A program made the translations under genes and the position numbers. Positions 1 to 7,385 of a DNA stretch of 33,541 nucleotides are shown here, in pieces (positions within the stretch are counted from its first letter, which is position 1; each line of letters starts with the position of its first letter). The notes under the pieces were generated by a model. The model had not been told where the DNA came from and ran no database searches. It saw only the letters and a program-made list of their open reading frames with translations. The stretch comes from CAIJZX01 sp043766165 (lineage in GTDB: Bacteria; Patescibacteriota; Patescibacteriia; SBBC01; CAIJZX01): assembly GCA_043766165.1 (NCBI GenBank), contig JAYUIJ010000011.1, positions 1 to 33,541 on the forward strand, read 5' to 3'.

Positions 1-31
1 TTTCTCGTTCGTACTGATTCAGAATTTGCAT
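1..31 (-). CDS. Possible 5' end of a gene leaving the window (partial)
   Basis: An ATG at 29-31 on the minus strand opens a frame reading MQILNQYERE that runs off the left edge. A TATACT -10 box (59-64, minus) lies 27 nt upstream and no good -35 was found. The leader would contain a short stem, GGTGGA/TCCACC (35-40 with 51-56). The base before ATG is a pyrimidine, as at most native starts here. Ten residues cannot identify the product. The pattern is loosely like the N terminus of ribosomal protein L19, which is only a guess. Confidence 0.3.
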   Translation of the reverse strand, partial: MQILNQYERE

Positions 32-114
32 AATGGTGGATAGTATGTCCTCCACCCCAGTATACCCTCCAAGTGTTGCAGGCTGACCTGAATTCAGTCC
101 ATTGTGGTGCGGGG

Positions 115-143
115 TTGACAAATTCCGTCAAATACCCTATACT
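115..143 (+). promoter_or_regulatory. Sigma-70-type promoter of cassette 1
   Basis: TTGACA (115-120) and TATACT (138-143) are separated by exactly 17 bp, a near-consensus housekeeping promoter. Transcription would start near 150 and give a leader of about 115 nt before the ATG at 265. A short dyad, CTATA-gct-TATAG (166-178), lies just downstream and could be an operator, but that is speculative. Confidence 0.8.
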
Positions 144-181
144 GTTACGTTTGTCGTTCCTTATACTATAGCTTATAGGCT

Positions 182-228
182 GTGGCAGTAATAAGCGCAT
201 TTACTAGAAGTGCGTTTATTGCTGCCAC
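182..228 (+). promoter_or_regulatory. Long 5'-leader hairpin of cassette 1
   Basis: Bases 182-199 pair with 211-228 along 18 consecutive positions, 16 Watson-Crick and two G-U wobbles (189-221 and 195-215), around an 11-nt loop. No T-tract follows, so this is not an intrinsic terminator. It lies between the promoter and the Shine-Dalgarno at 253-257 and probably acts on mRNA stability or translation. It matches no riboswitch class I recognise. The wobble pairs suggest that RNA pairing rather than DNA symmetry is maintained. Confidence 0.7.
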
Positions 229-264
229 GGATTGTCCTGGCCGCTCTTGTTAGGAGGGCAACAA

Positions 265-996
265 ATGCAGAACTTGTGGCGTGAAGATAATGGCGTGTTC
301 GACGTCATGTGCGGATCGAACATCACCAGCACCATCGCCGAAGCCATCACTCTGGCGACGGAGCAGAAGCGCCTCATCGCGTTCGAGTTCAACGGCGTGG
401 TCGTGAAGGTAGATTCGGGTTCCGAACCGAAGCTCATCTACCGCGACTGGGACCGCGCGCTCTGCGGATACATCGCAAAGAACGTCGGCCCTCGTCCGAG
501 TCCCGTTCTCACGGACGTGGAGAAGGTCAGCGACGCCAGCATCGAAGCCAAGAACGAGGAACGTCGTCAGAAGCGGCGGGCGGAGTACGACAAGAAAGCG
601 TGCTCTCACCGTGAGCGGGTCGAGGCCAAGCTGGCCAACACCCCCGCCATCGAGCTCGCCGACGAAGCTGGCTGGCAGAAGTTCAAGGACGCGAACACGG
701 ACGGCTACGGCGGTGGAGTCATCACCTACGCCGAGCGGTGGGCCAGGCTGATGCAAGTCGAGATGGCCAATGGGAAGAGTCTCAAAGAAGTGGCGGAAGC
801 TACATCGTCCGAGGCCGATATCGAAGGCATCACCGGCTTCATGTACGGTGCCGCGGTGGCTATGCTTTCGAAGGTGTGGATTCACGGCGATCAGTTCCGT
901 CGCTGGCACAACCTGAAAACCCAGATCGGTCACGAGGGTGAGCAGGCCAACGAGGAAGGCAACGTCCTCAATCCCGCGGTTCTGCGGATTGGCTAG
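265..996 (+). CDS. Conserved-hypothetical, phage-like protein in a G+C-rich cassette (243 aa)
   Basis: Function unknown. ATG 265 is chosen because GGAGG (253-257) sits 7 nt upstream; a TTG at 232 in the same frame lies beyond the Shine-Dalgarno. The protein is soluble, with no signal peptide or membrane segment. Residues about 90-125 are highly charged and likely helical, with many Arg, Lys and Glu. The C-terminal half carries the blocks TYAERWARLMQ, ADIEGITGFMYGAAV and RRWHN, ending NEEGNVLNPAVLRIG. From memory these resemble hypothetical proteins of phages and prophages; I could not check this. Base composition is unlike the neighbours: positions 481-540 hold 40 G+C of 60 by hand count, and AAG strongly outnumbers AAA. 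With its own promoter, leader hairpin, Shine-Dalgarno and terminator it looks like an acquired autonomous unit. The long minus-strand open frame over it is a composition artefact. Confidence 0.8.
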   Translation: MQNLWREDNGVFDVMCGSNITSTIAEAITLATEQKRLIAFEFNGVVVKVDSGSEPKLIYRDWDRALCGYIAKNVGPRPSPVLTDVEKVSDASIEAKNEERRQKRRAEYDKKACSHRERVEAKLANTPAIELADEAGWQKFKDANTDGYGGGVITYAERWARLMQVEMANGKSLKEVAEATSSEADIEGITGFMYGAAVAMLSKVWIHGDQFRRWHNLKTQIGHEGEQANEEGNVLNPAVLRIG

Positions 997-1015
997 AACC
1001 ACAATATCGCACATC

Positions 1016-1056
1016 GAAACCAGAAATGGTTTCCGTCATCGAGCTTCGGCTCGGTG
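1016..1056 (+). other. Tandem 3'-UTR hairpins of cassette 1
   Basis: Two small stems follow the stop codon: GAAACC (1016-1021) with GGTTTC (1028-1033), then CGAGC-TTCG-GCTCG (1040-1053), a stable UUCG tetraloop extendable by a few pairs. They directly precede the terminator hairpin, so the mRNA 3' end carries three successive stems. They may protect the transcript from 3' exonucleases (inference). Confidence 0.6.
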
Positions 1057-1100
1057 GACCCCCAATCCCACAAGGATTCGTAAGGGGGTCTATTGTTTTA
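1055..1100 (+). terminator. Intrinsic terminator of cassette 1
   Basis: TGGACCCCC (1055-1063) pairs with GGGGGTCTA (1084-1092). An inner stem AATCC (1064-1068)/GGATT (1074-1078) continues it, and TTGTTTTA follows. The T-tract lies on the plus side only, so it ends the cassette 1 transcript and does not obviously stop mraY transcription coming from the other side. Region 1101-1204 is A+T-rich and shows no gene and no clear mraY terminator. Confidence 0.75.
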
Positions 1101-1204
1101 CATAAAGAAATTCGAAAGTTTTTTACCCGTCCCAATACGGTAGGACAAAAATAAAAGAAATACATCGACTAACAGTGCGTAGATGAAAATCTTTAGTACA
1201 CTCT

Positions 1205-2245
1205 TTATAACTTGTCCACCAAATACAACGTCAATCCAACCAACGACGTAATCCCGCCAATAATCCAAAACCGCATCACAATTTTCGATTCGGCCCAACC
1301 TTTGGCTTCGAGATGATGATGAATCGGCGCGGAAATAAATATTTTTTTGTGACGTGTTTTTTTTGAAATGGTTTGGATGATGACTGACAGCGCCTCAATC
1401 ACAAATGGTAAGCAGATAACCGGAAGTAACAACGCTGAATTGGTTAACATGGCCACCACACCAAGCGTCACTCCAAGACCCATCGCGCCGGTATCGCCCA
1501 TCATAAATCTGGCCGGCGGAATATTGAACCATAAGAAAGCGGCTAACGATCCAACAATGACGGCAATGAAGCCAGCTAATTCTACTTTGCCTTGGGAAAA
1601 CGCGATGACACCAAAGGTCGTAAAGGCAATTAACATCAGTCCACCAGCCAGTCCATCTAGTCCATCGGTAATATCAACCGAGAAACCAGTCGCGACAATC
1701 ACAAAAATAAATAGTGGCGTGTACCACCATCCAATATCAATGTTCCCATTAAATGGAATATGTAGGGTCGTCCAATCAAGTTTCGTTACAAACCACCAGG
1801 CACCAATGGCGGCAATGATGGCGAATAATAATAAGCGCTGCCGCACTCGCAAGCCGCCGCCGTGAGCTCCCCGTTGGCGAATATTGTACATATCATCGAC
1901 TAAGCCAACCACCGCGGCTAAAATCATCAACCCCATCGGTAAGTAGGTTTCCGAACGCGACCAGAAATTCAAGTCATGTAAAATTCCTTGCGGTACCAAT
2001 CGCGCGACAATCCACCAGACTACTGCTGATACGACTGTGGTTCCCCAAATCAGGACACCAGCCATCGTCGGCGTCCCAAGTTTGTGGGCATGCATCGCGC
2101 TGTAGACTGGCGTTTCACTGGCGTCACGGATTTGTTTACCTAGTCGATGTTTAAATAAAAAATTCGTCAGAATTGGGGTGGCCACCAAAGCCATGATGGA
2201 TGAGGCGACCAAGAGAATAAAAATGTCGATGATGTGGGTCAGCAT
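1205..2245 (-). CDS. mraY: Phospho-N-acetylmuramoyl-pentapeptide transferase
   Basis: Transfers phospho-MurNAc-pentapeptide from UDP to undecaprenyl phosphate, giving lipid I at the inner face of the membrane. At 346 aa it is the usual family length, with about ten membrane segments. Family motifs in order: GTPTMAG (57-63), the Asp pair in VDDMYN (D117, D118), DITDGLDGLAGG (191-202), FMMGDTGAMGLG with the third catalytic Asp (D251), and the C-terminal PIHHHLEAKGWAESK loop. Most family members have Asn where this protein has D191 (usual motif NLTDGLDG). The start overlaps the stop of the upstream membrane protein by one base (TAATG), so translation is probably coupled. Confidence 0.95.
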   Translation of the reverse strand: MLTHIIDIFILLVASSIMALVATPILTNFLFKHRLGKQIRDASETPVYSAMHAHKLGTPTMAGVLIWGTTVVSAVVWWIVARLVPQGILHDLNFWSRSETYLPMGLMILAAVVGLVDDMYNIRQRGAHGGGLRVRQRLLLFAIIAAIGAWWFVTKLDWTTLHIPFNGNIDIGWWYTPLFIFVIVATGFSVDITDGLDGLAGGLMLIAFTTFGVIAFSQGKVELAGFIAVIVGSLAAFLWFNIPPARFMMGDTGAMGLGVTLGVVAMLTNSALLLPVICLPFVIEALSVIIQTISKKTRHKKIFISAPIHHHLEAKGWAESKIVMRFWIIGGITSLVGLTLYLVDKL

Positions 2246-2610
2246 TAGAAGGTGGCAGTCCGGAGGACCAGGATAATTGCGCCGAGGTTAACGGCAATAA
2301 GCAGGTTAAGCATGACCGCCAAGAGCAGCCACAATCGTCGCCAGGTTGGATGTTGAACTCCGCCAGCGATAACGGCATGAGCCAGCAGAACTACTGCGCC
2401 GGCGCCTGGTAACCAGAAAAAGGCCTTCCATGGACCAGTCAAAGCAATCCCGAAGTATATGGTATAGTGTAACGGATTTAACGATTGGCTGGGACGGACA
2501 AATTTCAGAATCGCCGCGCAATCAACAGCCACTAATACAAGACAAGCGATCATATACCAACGCGTCGTTGGGTCTCGGAAAATACTTTTACCAATATCTT
2601 TCACGTTCAT
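2245..2610 (-). CDS. Small membrane protein upstream of mraY (121 aa)
   Basis: Family not recognised. There are three predicted membrane segments: about residues 17-37 (WYMIACLVLVAVDCAAILKF), 62-85 (AFFWLPGAGAVVLLAHAVIAGG) and 92-118 (LWLLLAVMLNLLIAVNLGAIILVL). It overlaps mraY by one base, so it is likely co-transcribed and may serve in the same membrane pathway; this is guilt by association only. The ATG at 2610 lies 9 bp from the divergent glycosyltransferase start. No Shine-Dalgarno is seen. Confidence 0.7.
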   Translation of the reverse strand: MNVKDIGKSIFRDPTTRWYMIACLVLVAVDCAAILKFVRPSQSLNPLHYTIYFGIALTGPWKAFFWLPGAGAVVLLAHAVIAGGVQHPTWRRLWLLLAVMLNLLIAVNLGAIILVLRTATF

Positions 2611-2619
2611 ACAAGAGTG

Positions 2620-4365
2620 ATGAAACCGAATCTAGCTAAACTATACTTAGTACTGATTATTGCTTCAGCGTTTACTTGGCAGTGTATCGGCGCTTGGCAG
2701 GATAGTCAAACGACGGACGAAGCAGTCCACCTAACGGCGGGGCTCAGTTACTGGCAAACGGGCAGTTTTAGGCTCAATCCGGAACATCCGTCATTGTTCA
2801 AATTATGGGCGTCACTACCGTTACACCTGCTTCCCAACACTCAGATAACCAACCTGGATCAAACCCAATGGTTAGTCGGCATCGATTATCTTTACCATAG
2901 CACTGCCCAAGAACAGTATAATTCTAGATTCCTCTTAGTAGCCGGACGCTTTCCTATGATTCTCATTTGGCTAGGATTAATCCTGACGACGATGATTTAT
3001 TCCTGGCGACGATGGGGACCGTGGAGCGCCGTGGCCGTCACAGCAGTGCTGGCGTACGATCCAAATTTTCTGGGGCACGGGCACCTGATCACGAACGATG
3101 TGGCCACCGCCTTTGCCTATCTTGGCGCTTGTTTAACCTTGAACTGGTTCATCGAACACCCATCATGGAAACGACTAGGCATTTTTTCAAGTCTTTTTTC
3201 AGTGGCGCTACTGACAAAGTTTTCTACGATTGTGTTGTGGCTGGTGGTGCCGATTATTGGTTTGATGGCCATTATTTACCAACGACCCAACTTTACCTGG
3301 CGCTGGTGGTGGCGATTAATGCTTGGTTGTTTGGTGGTCACGACCATCATGACGTGGCTAGCCTATGGTGGCAAGTTTACTCGGATTAACGCAGATCCAT
3401 TGATCGATCGGCTGTGGCAAACTCGTTCGTACCTCGTCAACAACCATCTGGAAGCAACGGTACCAACATACACTCGATTGTTCATTCATCTGGCCGATCC
3501 AGATCGACTGAGCGGAAAAGTTTTAACCAATGTTCAGCACTGGTCAATCCCTGCCTATGCCTATTGGTACGGTTTTTTCTCAGCCTTCAGTCACAACGCT
3601 TACGGCCATGCCGCCTATTTGCTCGGCCATGTTTCCGAATTGGGCTGGTGGTACTATTTTCCGGTGGCGATGGGAGTTAAAACGCCAATCTTGACTTTGT
3701 TTCTCCTGCTTGTCTGGCTGATTATCAGCGTCGCCATTCACGGTGAGCAGTGGCGAAAAAAAAGATGGGCCGAACGGGTACCATTTGATTTTTGGATTTT
3801 AGTTTTTCCGCCGTTGTTGTTTTTTTTGTGGAGTATGACGAGTCATATCAATATCGGTTTCCGCCATATTTTTGCGACCTATGTGTTTTTTCCCCTCGCC
3901 GCTGGAAGCGCACTGCACTATCTGCACCGACGTGGCACACGATGGATTCCAGGAATCGCCATGAGCATTGCCATTGTTACAATGACCGTCGGTACCCTTG
4001 CCTGGCCGAACACGATTGGCTACTTTAATGGTTTCGCGGGCGGAGCAAAAAATGGTTGGCACTATGTAACCGACTCAAATCTTGATTGGGGTCAGGATTA
4101 CATTCGCCTTCACAATTTTTTTGATCAACAGAAGTTCTCCGAAGTTCACGTCGCCTTATTTGGTTCAGTGCCATCGAATGTCTACTTTCCCGAAGCCACG
4201 GGCGTGATGAGGGATGATGAAATTACTGCTGGCTTACATCCCTCTGGGATTATTGCTGTCTCATACAACGAATTGTACTTTGGAGATACATCGTTAACTT
4301 GGTTACGATCCCAGGCACCAACGTGGCGAATTGGATCATCAATTCTTGTTTTTGATTTTCGTTGA
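2620..4365 (+). CDS. GT39-like polytopic membrane glycosyltransferase (581 aa)
   Basis: Probably transfers a sugar from a polyprenyl-phosphate donor to an extracytoplasmic acceptor, like the ArnT/PMT (GT39) superfamily. The N terminus has one membrane segment, then the first extracytoplasmic loop with the characteristic acidic pair and pattern DSQTTDEAVHLTAGLSYW followed by LNPEHPSLFKLW. About ten more hydrophobic segments follow. The C-terminal part (SNLDWGQDYIRLHNFF onward) is a small soluble domain often seen in bacterial members. ATG 2620 is taken; a GTG directly before it at 2617 is equally possible. No Shine-Dalgarno. Acceptor and sugar cannot be deduced. Its stop overlaps the -35 of the pilus promoter. 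Confidence 0.8.
   Translation: MKPNLAKLYLVLIIASAFTWQCIGAWQDSQTTDEAVHLTAGLSYWQTGSFRLNPEHPSLFKLWASLPLHLLPNTQITNLDQTQWLVGIDYLYHSTAQEQYNSRFLLVAGRFPMILIWLGLILTTMIYSWRRWGPWSAVAVTAVLAYDPNFLGHGHLITNDVATAFAYLGACLTLNWFIEHPSWKRLGIFSSLFSVALLTKFSTIVLWLVVPIIGLMAIIYQRPNFTWRWWWRLMLGCLVVTTIMTWLAYGGKFTRINADPLIDRLWQTRSYLVNNHLEATVPTYTRLFIHLADPDRLSGKVLTNVQHWSIPAYAYWYGFFSAFSHNAYGHAAYLLGHVSELGWWYYFPVAMGVKTPILTLFLLLVWLIISVAIHGEQWRKKRWAERVPFDFWILVFPPLLFFLWSMTSHINIGFRHIFATYVFFPLAAGSALHYLHRRGTRWIPGIAMSIAIVTMTVGTLAWPNTIGYFNGFAGGAKNGWHYVTDSNLDWGQDYIRLHNFFDQQKFSEVHVALFGSVPSNVYFPEATGVMRDDEITAGLHPSGIIAVSYNELYFGDTSLTWLRSQAPTWRIGSSILVFDFR
2640..2645 (-). promoter_or_regulatory. Candidate -10 box for the mraY operon
   Basis: TATAGT on the minus strand, inside the 5' end of the divergent gene. 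The -35 at 17 bp is poor (CTGAAG). It would give a leader of about 23 nt. It is listed because the 9-bp intergenic gap forces the promoter into neighbouring coding sequence. Confidence 0.3.
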
Positions 4366-4390
4366 CGATTGAGGTCGGTTATGCTATAAT
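4362..4390 (+). promoter_or_regulatory. Promoter of the type IV pilus operon
   Basis: TTGACG (4362-4367), 17 bp, TATAAT (4385-4390). The -35 overlaps the stop codon of the preceding glycosyltransferase (TGA 4363-4365). The predicted start near 4397 gives a 42-nt leader to the pilB ATG. Confidence 0.85.
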
Positions 4391-4438
4391 CGAGGCCGTT
4401 CACAAAGAAAAAATAGTGCCGTTTCATTGCATTTTTGA

Positions 4439-6163
4439 ATGGCCAAACAACAACACATTAAAGATATTATCATCAACAGCAAAGTAGCCACCACCGAGCA
4501 GGTTGAGGCGGCTTTTCGGCAAGCGACAGAAAAACATAGCACCTTACCGGAAGAACTGATTGCCACCCATGCGGTAACAGAGCAAGTACTGTATGAAACA
4601 TTGGCGACCAGCTGGAAGCTGCCGTTTATTGACCTTGGTAATCAAAATATCCGGCGCGATGTACTGAACATCATTCCTGAACCAATTGTTCAGGTTCATG
4701 GCATCGTAGCCTACGATACAACCTCAACTGAGATCAAAGTCGCCATGATTGACCCACAAGACGTGGAAATCATCGACTTCGTAGCAAAAAAAAGTGGCCT
4801 GAAGGTGGCCATTGCGCTGACTTCGCCGTCGAGCATCAAAGCAGTTCTAAAACAGTATCATCGCGGACTGAAAGCTGAATTTGAACATATTAATGAGGTT
4901 CCGATTGATACATCCAGCACGCCAGAAGATCTGAAACAACTCGCCACCGATGTGCCCGTTATTCGCGTCGTAGATACTCTACTCGAATACGCAGTCTACG
5001 AAGGCGCATCAGATATCCATATTGAACCAAACGAAAACGATACGATTGTACGCTATCGGGTTGATGGGGTTCTGCGTGAAGTTATGACTTTACCGAAAAA
5101 AGTTCAGTCCGGTGTCGTCGCCCGCATTAAAATTTTAGCCAATTTAAAAATTGATGAGCATCGCCTGCCGCAAGACGGACGGTTTAAAATACAAACTGAT
5201 GAATACGGAGTCGCCTTCCGCGTCAGCATTCTGCCGGTCTACGATGGTGAAAAAATTGTTTTACGTTTACTGAATGAATCGGCCCAAATTCTTACCCTAG
5301 AGCAGCTCGGTTTTCAGCCGTCCGTTTTCGAATTAGTAAAACGCAATATTACAAAACCGCATGGTCAAATTTTTGTCAGCGGCCCGACCGGCTCGGGAAA
5401 AACAACCACGCTGTATACGATTCTCAATATCATCAACACACCAAAGGTAAATGTTTCCACGATTGAGGACCCAATTGAATATCGGATGCCCGGTATTAAC
5501 CAAACACAAGTCAATCCAAAAATTGGCATGACGTTTGCGGCCGGGTTACGGTCGCTGTTACGACAGGATCCGAACATCATCATGGTTGGAGAAATTCGTG
5601 ATGAAGAAACCGCGGAAATTTCCGCGCACGCGGCGCTAACTGGTCACTTAGTCTTATCCACCATCCACACCAATGACGCCGTGACGGTCATTCCCCGTTT
5701 AACCGAAATGAAAGTACCGACGTTTTTGATTGCTAGTACCACAAACTTAATTATTGCTCAACGCTTGGTCCGAAAAATTTGCCCGCACTGTATTGAAAGT
5801 TACGTCTTATCGAAACAAGCTGTAGCCGAATTGGCTAAGCAAATTAATGTTGAGTTCTTACTCGAAACATTAATTAAAGCCAGCGCAATTTTACCAGATC
5901 AAAAAGTGGAAGACTTATTATTCTACCGTGGACGTGGGTGCAAAGCCTGCAATGACGAAGGATATAAAGGTCGGGTAGGGATTTATGAAGCGTTGTCGAT
6001 GACGGAAAAGTTATCAAAAGTTATTTTGGAGAATGGTCATGCCGATGATGTCCGCACGGCGGCTATTGCCGAAGGCATGGTGACGATGACGCAGGATGGA
6101 TTTTTAAAAGCGAAAGCTGGCATAACCACCATTGAAGAACTCTTGCGGGTCACCAAAGACTAA
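4439..6163 (+). CDS. pilB: Type IV pilus assembly ATPase PilB
   Basis: Hexameric cytoplasmic ATPase that powers pilus extension. The N-terminal part (about 1-140) is the MshEN/T2SSE-N type domain. The ATPase core follows: Walker A GPTGSGKT (315-322), Asp box IEDPIEYRMPGINQTQVNP, Walker B LLRQDPNIIMVGEIRDEETA, and His box GHLVLSTIHTND. A tetracysteine zinc site has C448-x2-C451 and C501-x2-C504. Length 574 aa is typical. The ATG at 4439 is preceded by a T-rich leader without Shine-Dalgarno. First gene of a six-gene operon. Confidence 0.96.
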   Translation: MAKQQHIKDIIINSKVATTEQVEAAFRQATEKHSTLPEELIATHAVTEQVLYETLATSWKLPFIDLGNQNIRRDVLNIIPEPIVQVHGIVAYDTTSTEIKVAMIDPQDVEIIDFVAKKSGLKVAIALTSPSSIKAVLKQYHRGLKAEFEHINEVPIDTSSTPEDLKQLATDVPVIRVVDTLLEYAVYEGASDIHIEPNENDTIVRYRVDGVLREVMTLPKKVQSGVVARIKILANLKIDEHRLPQDGRFKIQTDEYGVAFRVSILPVYDGEKIVLRLLNESAQILTLEQLGFQPSVFELVKRNITKPHGQIFVSGPTGSGKTTTLYTILNIINTPKVNVSTIEDPIEYRMPGINQTQVNPKIGMTFAAGLRSLLRQDPNIIMVGEIRDEETAEISAHAALTGHLVLSTIHTNDAVTVIPRLTEMKVPTFLIASTTNLIIAQRLVRKICPHCIESYVLSKQAVAELAKQINVEFLLETLIKASAILPDQKVEDLLFYRGRGCKACNDEGYKGRVGIYEALSMTEKLSKVILENGHADDVRTAAIAEGMVTMTQDGFLKAKAGITTIEELLRVTKD

Positions 6164-6164
6164 C

Positions 6165-7382
6165 ATGCCCGTTTACACCTACACCGCTAAAAATAGCGCT
6201 AAAAAGACGATAAAGGGTCAGTTCGCCGCCGTCAGCGACAAGGCTTTAGCGACCGCCTTAAAGCAGCAAGGATTGACTGTCACCTCCAGTACTGTTGCCG
6301 GAGCATCGAGCAATGCCGTCAGTAAATTTTTTGAACAACTGCAACGTGTGCCGGTTGTGCAGAAAGTATTCTTCACGCAAAACCTAGGCGTGATGATTCG
6401 TGGTGGTTTTTCTATCAGTCGGGCGATGGGCACTTTGGCCGCCCAAACAAGCAACAAGTATTTCCGGACAATCATCTTGTCACTCCAAAACGACTTAGAG
6501 TCCGGCATGGGATTTGCTGTGGCCTTAAAAAAGTATCCGCGTGTTTTCCCTGAACTCTTTACCAATATGATTGCCGCGGGAGAGGTGAGCGGTAAACTGG
6601 ACGACGTGCTTAAAACGCTAACCATACAAATGAAAAAAGATCATCAATTGATTAGCAAAGTCAAAGGTGCAATGACCTATCCGATTGTGGTGATTGTGGC
6701 CATGATTGGGGCCGGCGTAGCTATGATCACCTTTGTCATCCCGAAACTGCTCGACGTTTTTACGCAGGCCAATGTTCAACTCCCCTTGCCAACCCGGATC
6801 TTGATTGCTATTAGTCACCAACTGACCTCCTATGGGTTGTGGTACGGACTTGGTACGGTTGGATTAGTAGTCGGGATTTCACTGATTGCTCAAACCCAGA
6901 ATGGCAAAAGTTTTTTTGATCGGGTGGCACTGAACACGCCAATTCTTGGACCGATTGTCAAAAAAATAAATCAAGCTCGATTTACGCGTAATCTTAGTTC
7001 AATGTTAGCGACGGACATTCCGATCATTCAAGCCTTCCAAATTATTTCCAATACCCTCAGCAGTCCGCATTATCGTCAATCGATTGATCAGGCCAGCCAA
7101 GCACTTCGCACCGGAACTACGATTGCTAAAGTCTTAGAGCGCTACCCAAAGCTGTATCCCCCGCTGATCCAGCAAATGGTCAATGTGGGTGAAGAAAGCG
7201 GGACACTGGATGAAGTAGCTGGTGAGTTAGCCACCTTTTTAGAAGAAGAGGTTGACCAAACGATGGCGAACCTGTCAACGATCATTGAACCTGTACTTTT
7301 ACTTGTACTTGGGGTGGCCGTGGCTGGCATGGCCGTGGCGATTCTCTTACCGATGTATAATTTATCTAGCGCCATTAATTAA
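6165..7382 (+). CDS. pilC: Type IV pilus inner-membrane platform protein PilC
   Basis: Polytopic platform of the pilus machine (GspF family), coupling PilB to pilin addition. Two tandem T2SSF repeats are visible: one from about residue 65, with VFFTQNLGVMIRGGFSISRAM and TNMIAAGEVSGKLDD, and one from about 265, with ARFTRNLSSMLATDIPIIQAF and QQMVNVGEESGTLDE. Membrane segments lie near 165-190, 215-235 and at the C terminus. ATG 6165 is chosen because it lies one base after the pilB stop and begins MPVYTYTAKN, the usual family start. An in-frame ATG at 6132 lies inside pilB. 405 aa is normal. Confidence 0.96.
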   Translation: MPVYTYTAKNSAKKTIKGQFAAVSDKALATALKQQGLTVTSSTVAGASSNAVSKFFEQLQRVPVVQKVFFTQNLGVMIRGGFSISRAMGTLAAQTSNKYFRTIILSLQNDLESGMGFAVALKKYPRVFPELFTNMIAAGEVSGKLDDVLKTLTIQMKKDHQLISKVKGAMTYPIVVIVAMIGAGVAMITFVIPKLLDVFTQANVQLPLPTRILIAISHQLTSYGLWYGLGTVGLVVGISLIAQTQNGKSFFDRVALNTPILGPIVKKINQARFTRNLSSMLATDIPIIQAFQIISNTLSSPHYRQSIDQASQALRTGTTIAKVLERYPKLYPPLIQQMVNVGEESGTLDEVAGELATFLEEEVDQTMANLSTIIEPVLLLVLGVAVAGMAVAILLPMYNLSSAIN

Positions 7383-7385
7383 TAT

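Noticed and set aside
88..97. 10-bp palindrome CTGAATTCAG as an operator of cassette 1
   Set aside because: A perfect dyad, but a single short one upstream of -35 with no second copy; a chance palindrome is likely.
103..112. Remnant of the 26285 repeat near cassette 1 (GTGGTGCGGG)
   Set aside because: Only 8 of 10 bases match part of the repeat; too short to claim.
250..1014. 254-codon minus-strand open frame over cassette 1
   Set aside because: High G+C removes stop codons on the opposite strand. The plus frame has the promoter, Shine-Dalgarno and coherent conserved blocks; the minus frame is Val/Leu/Asp-rich with no motif.
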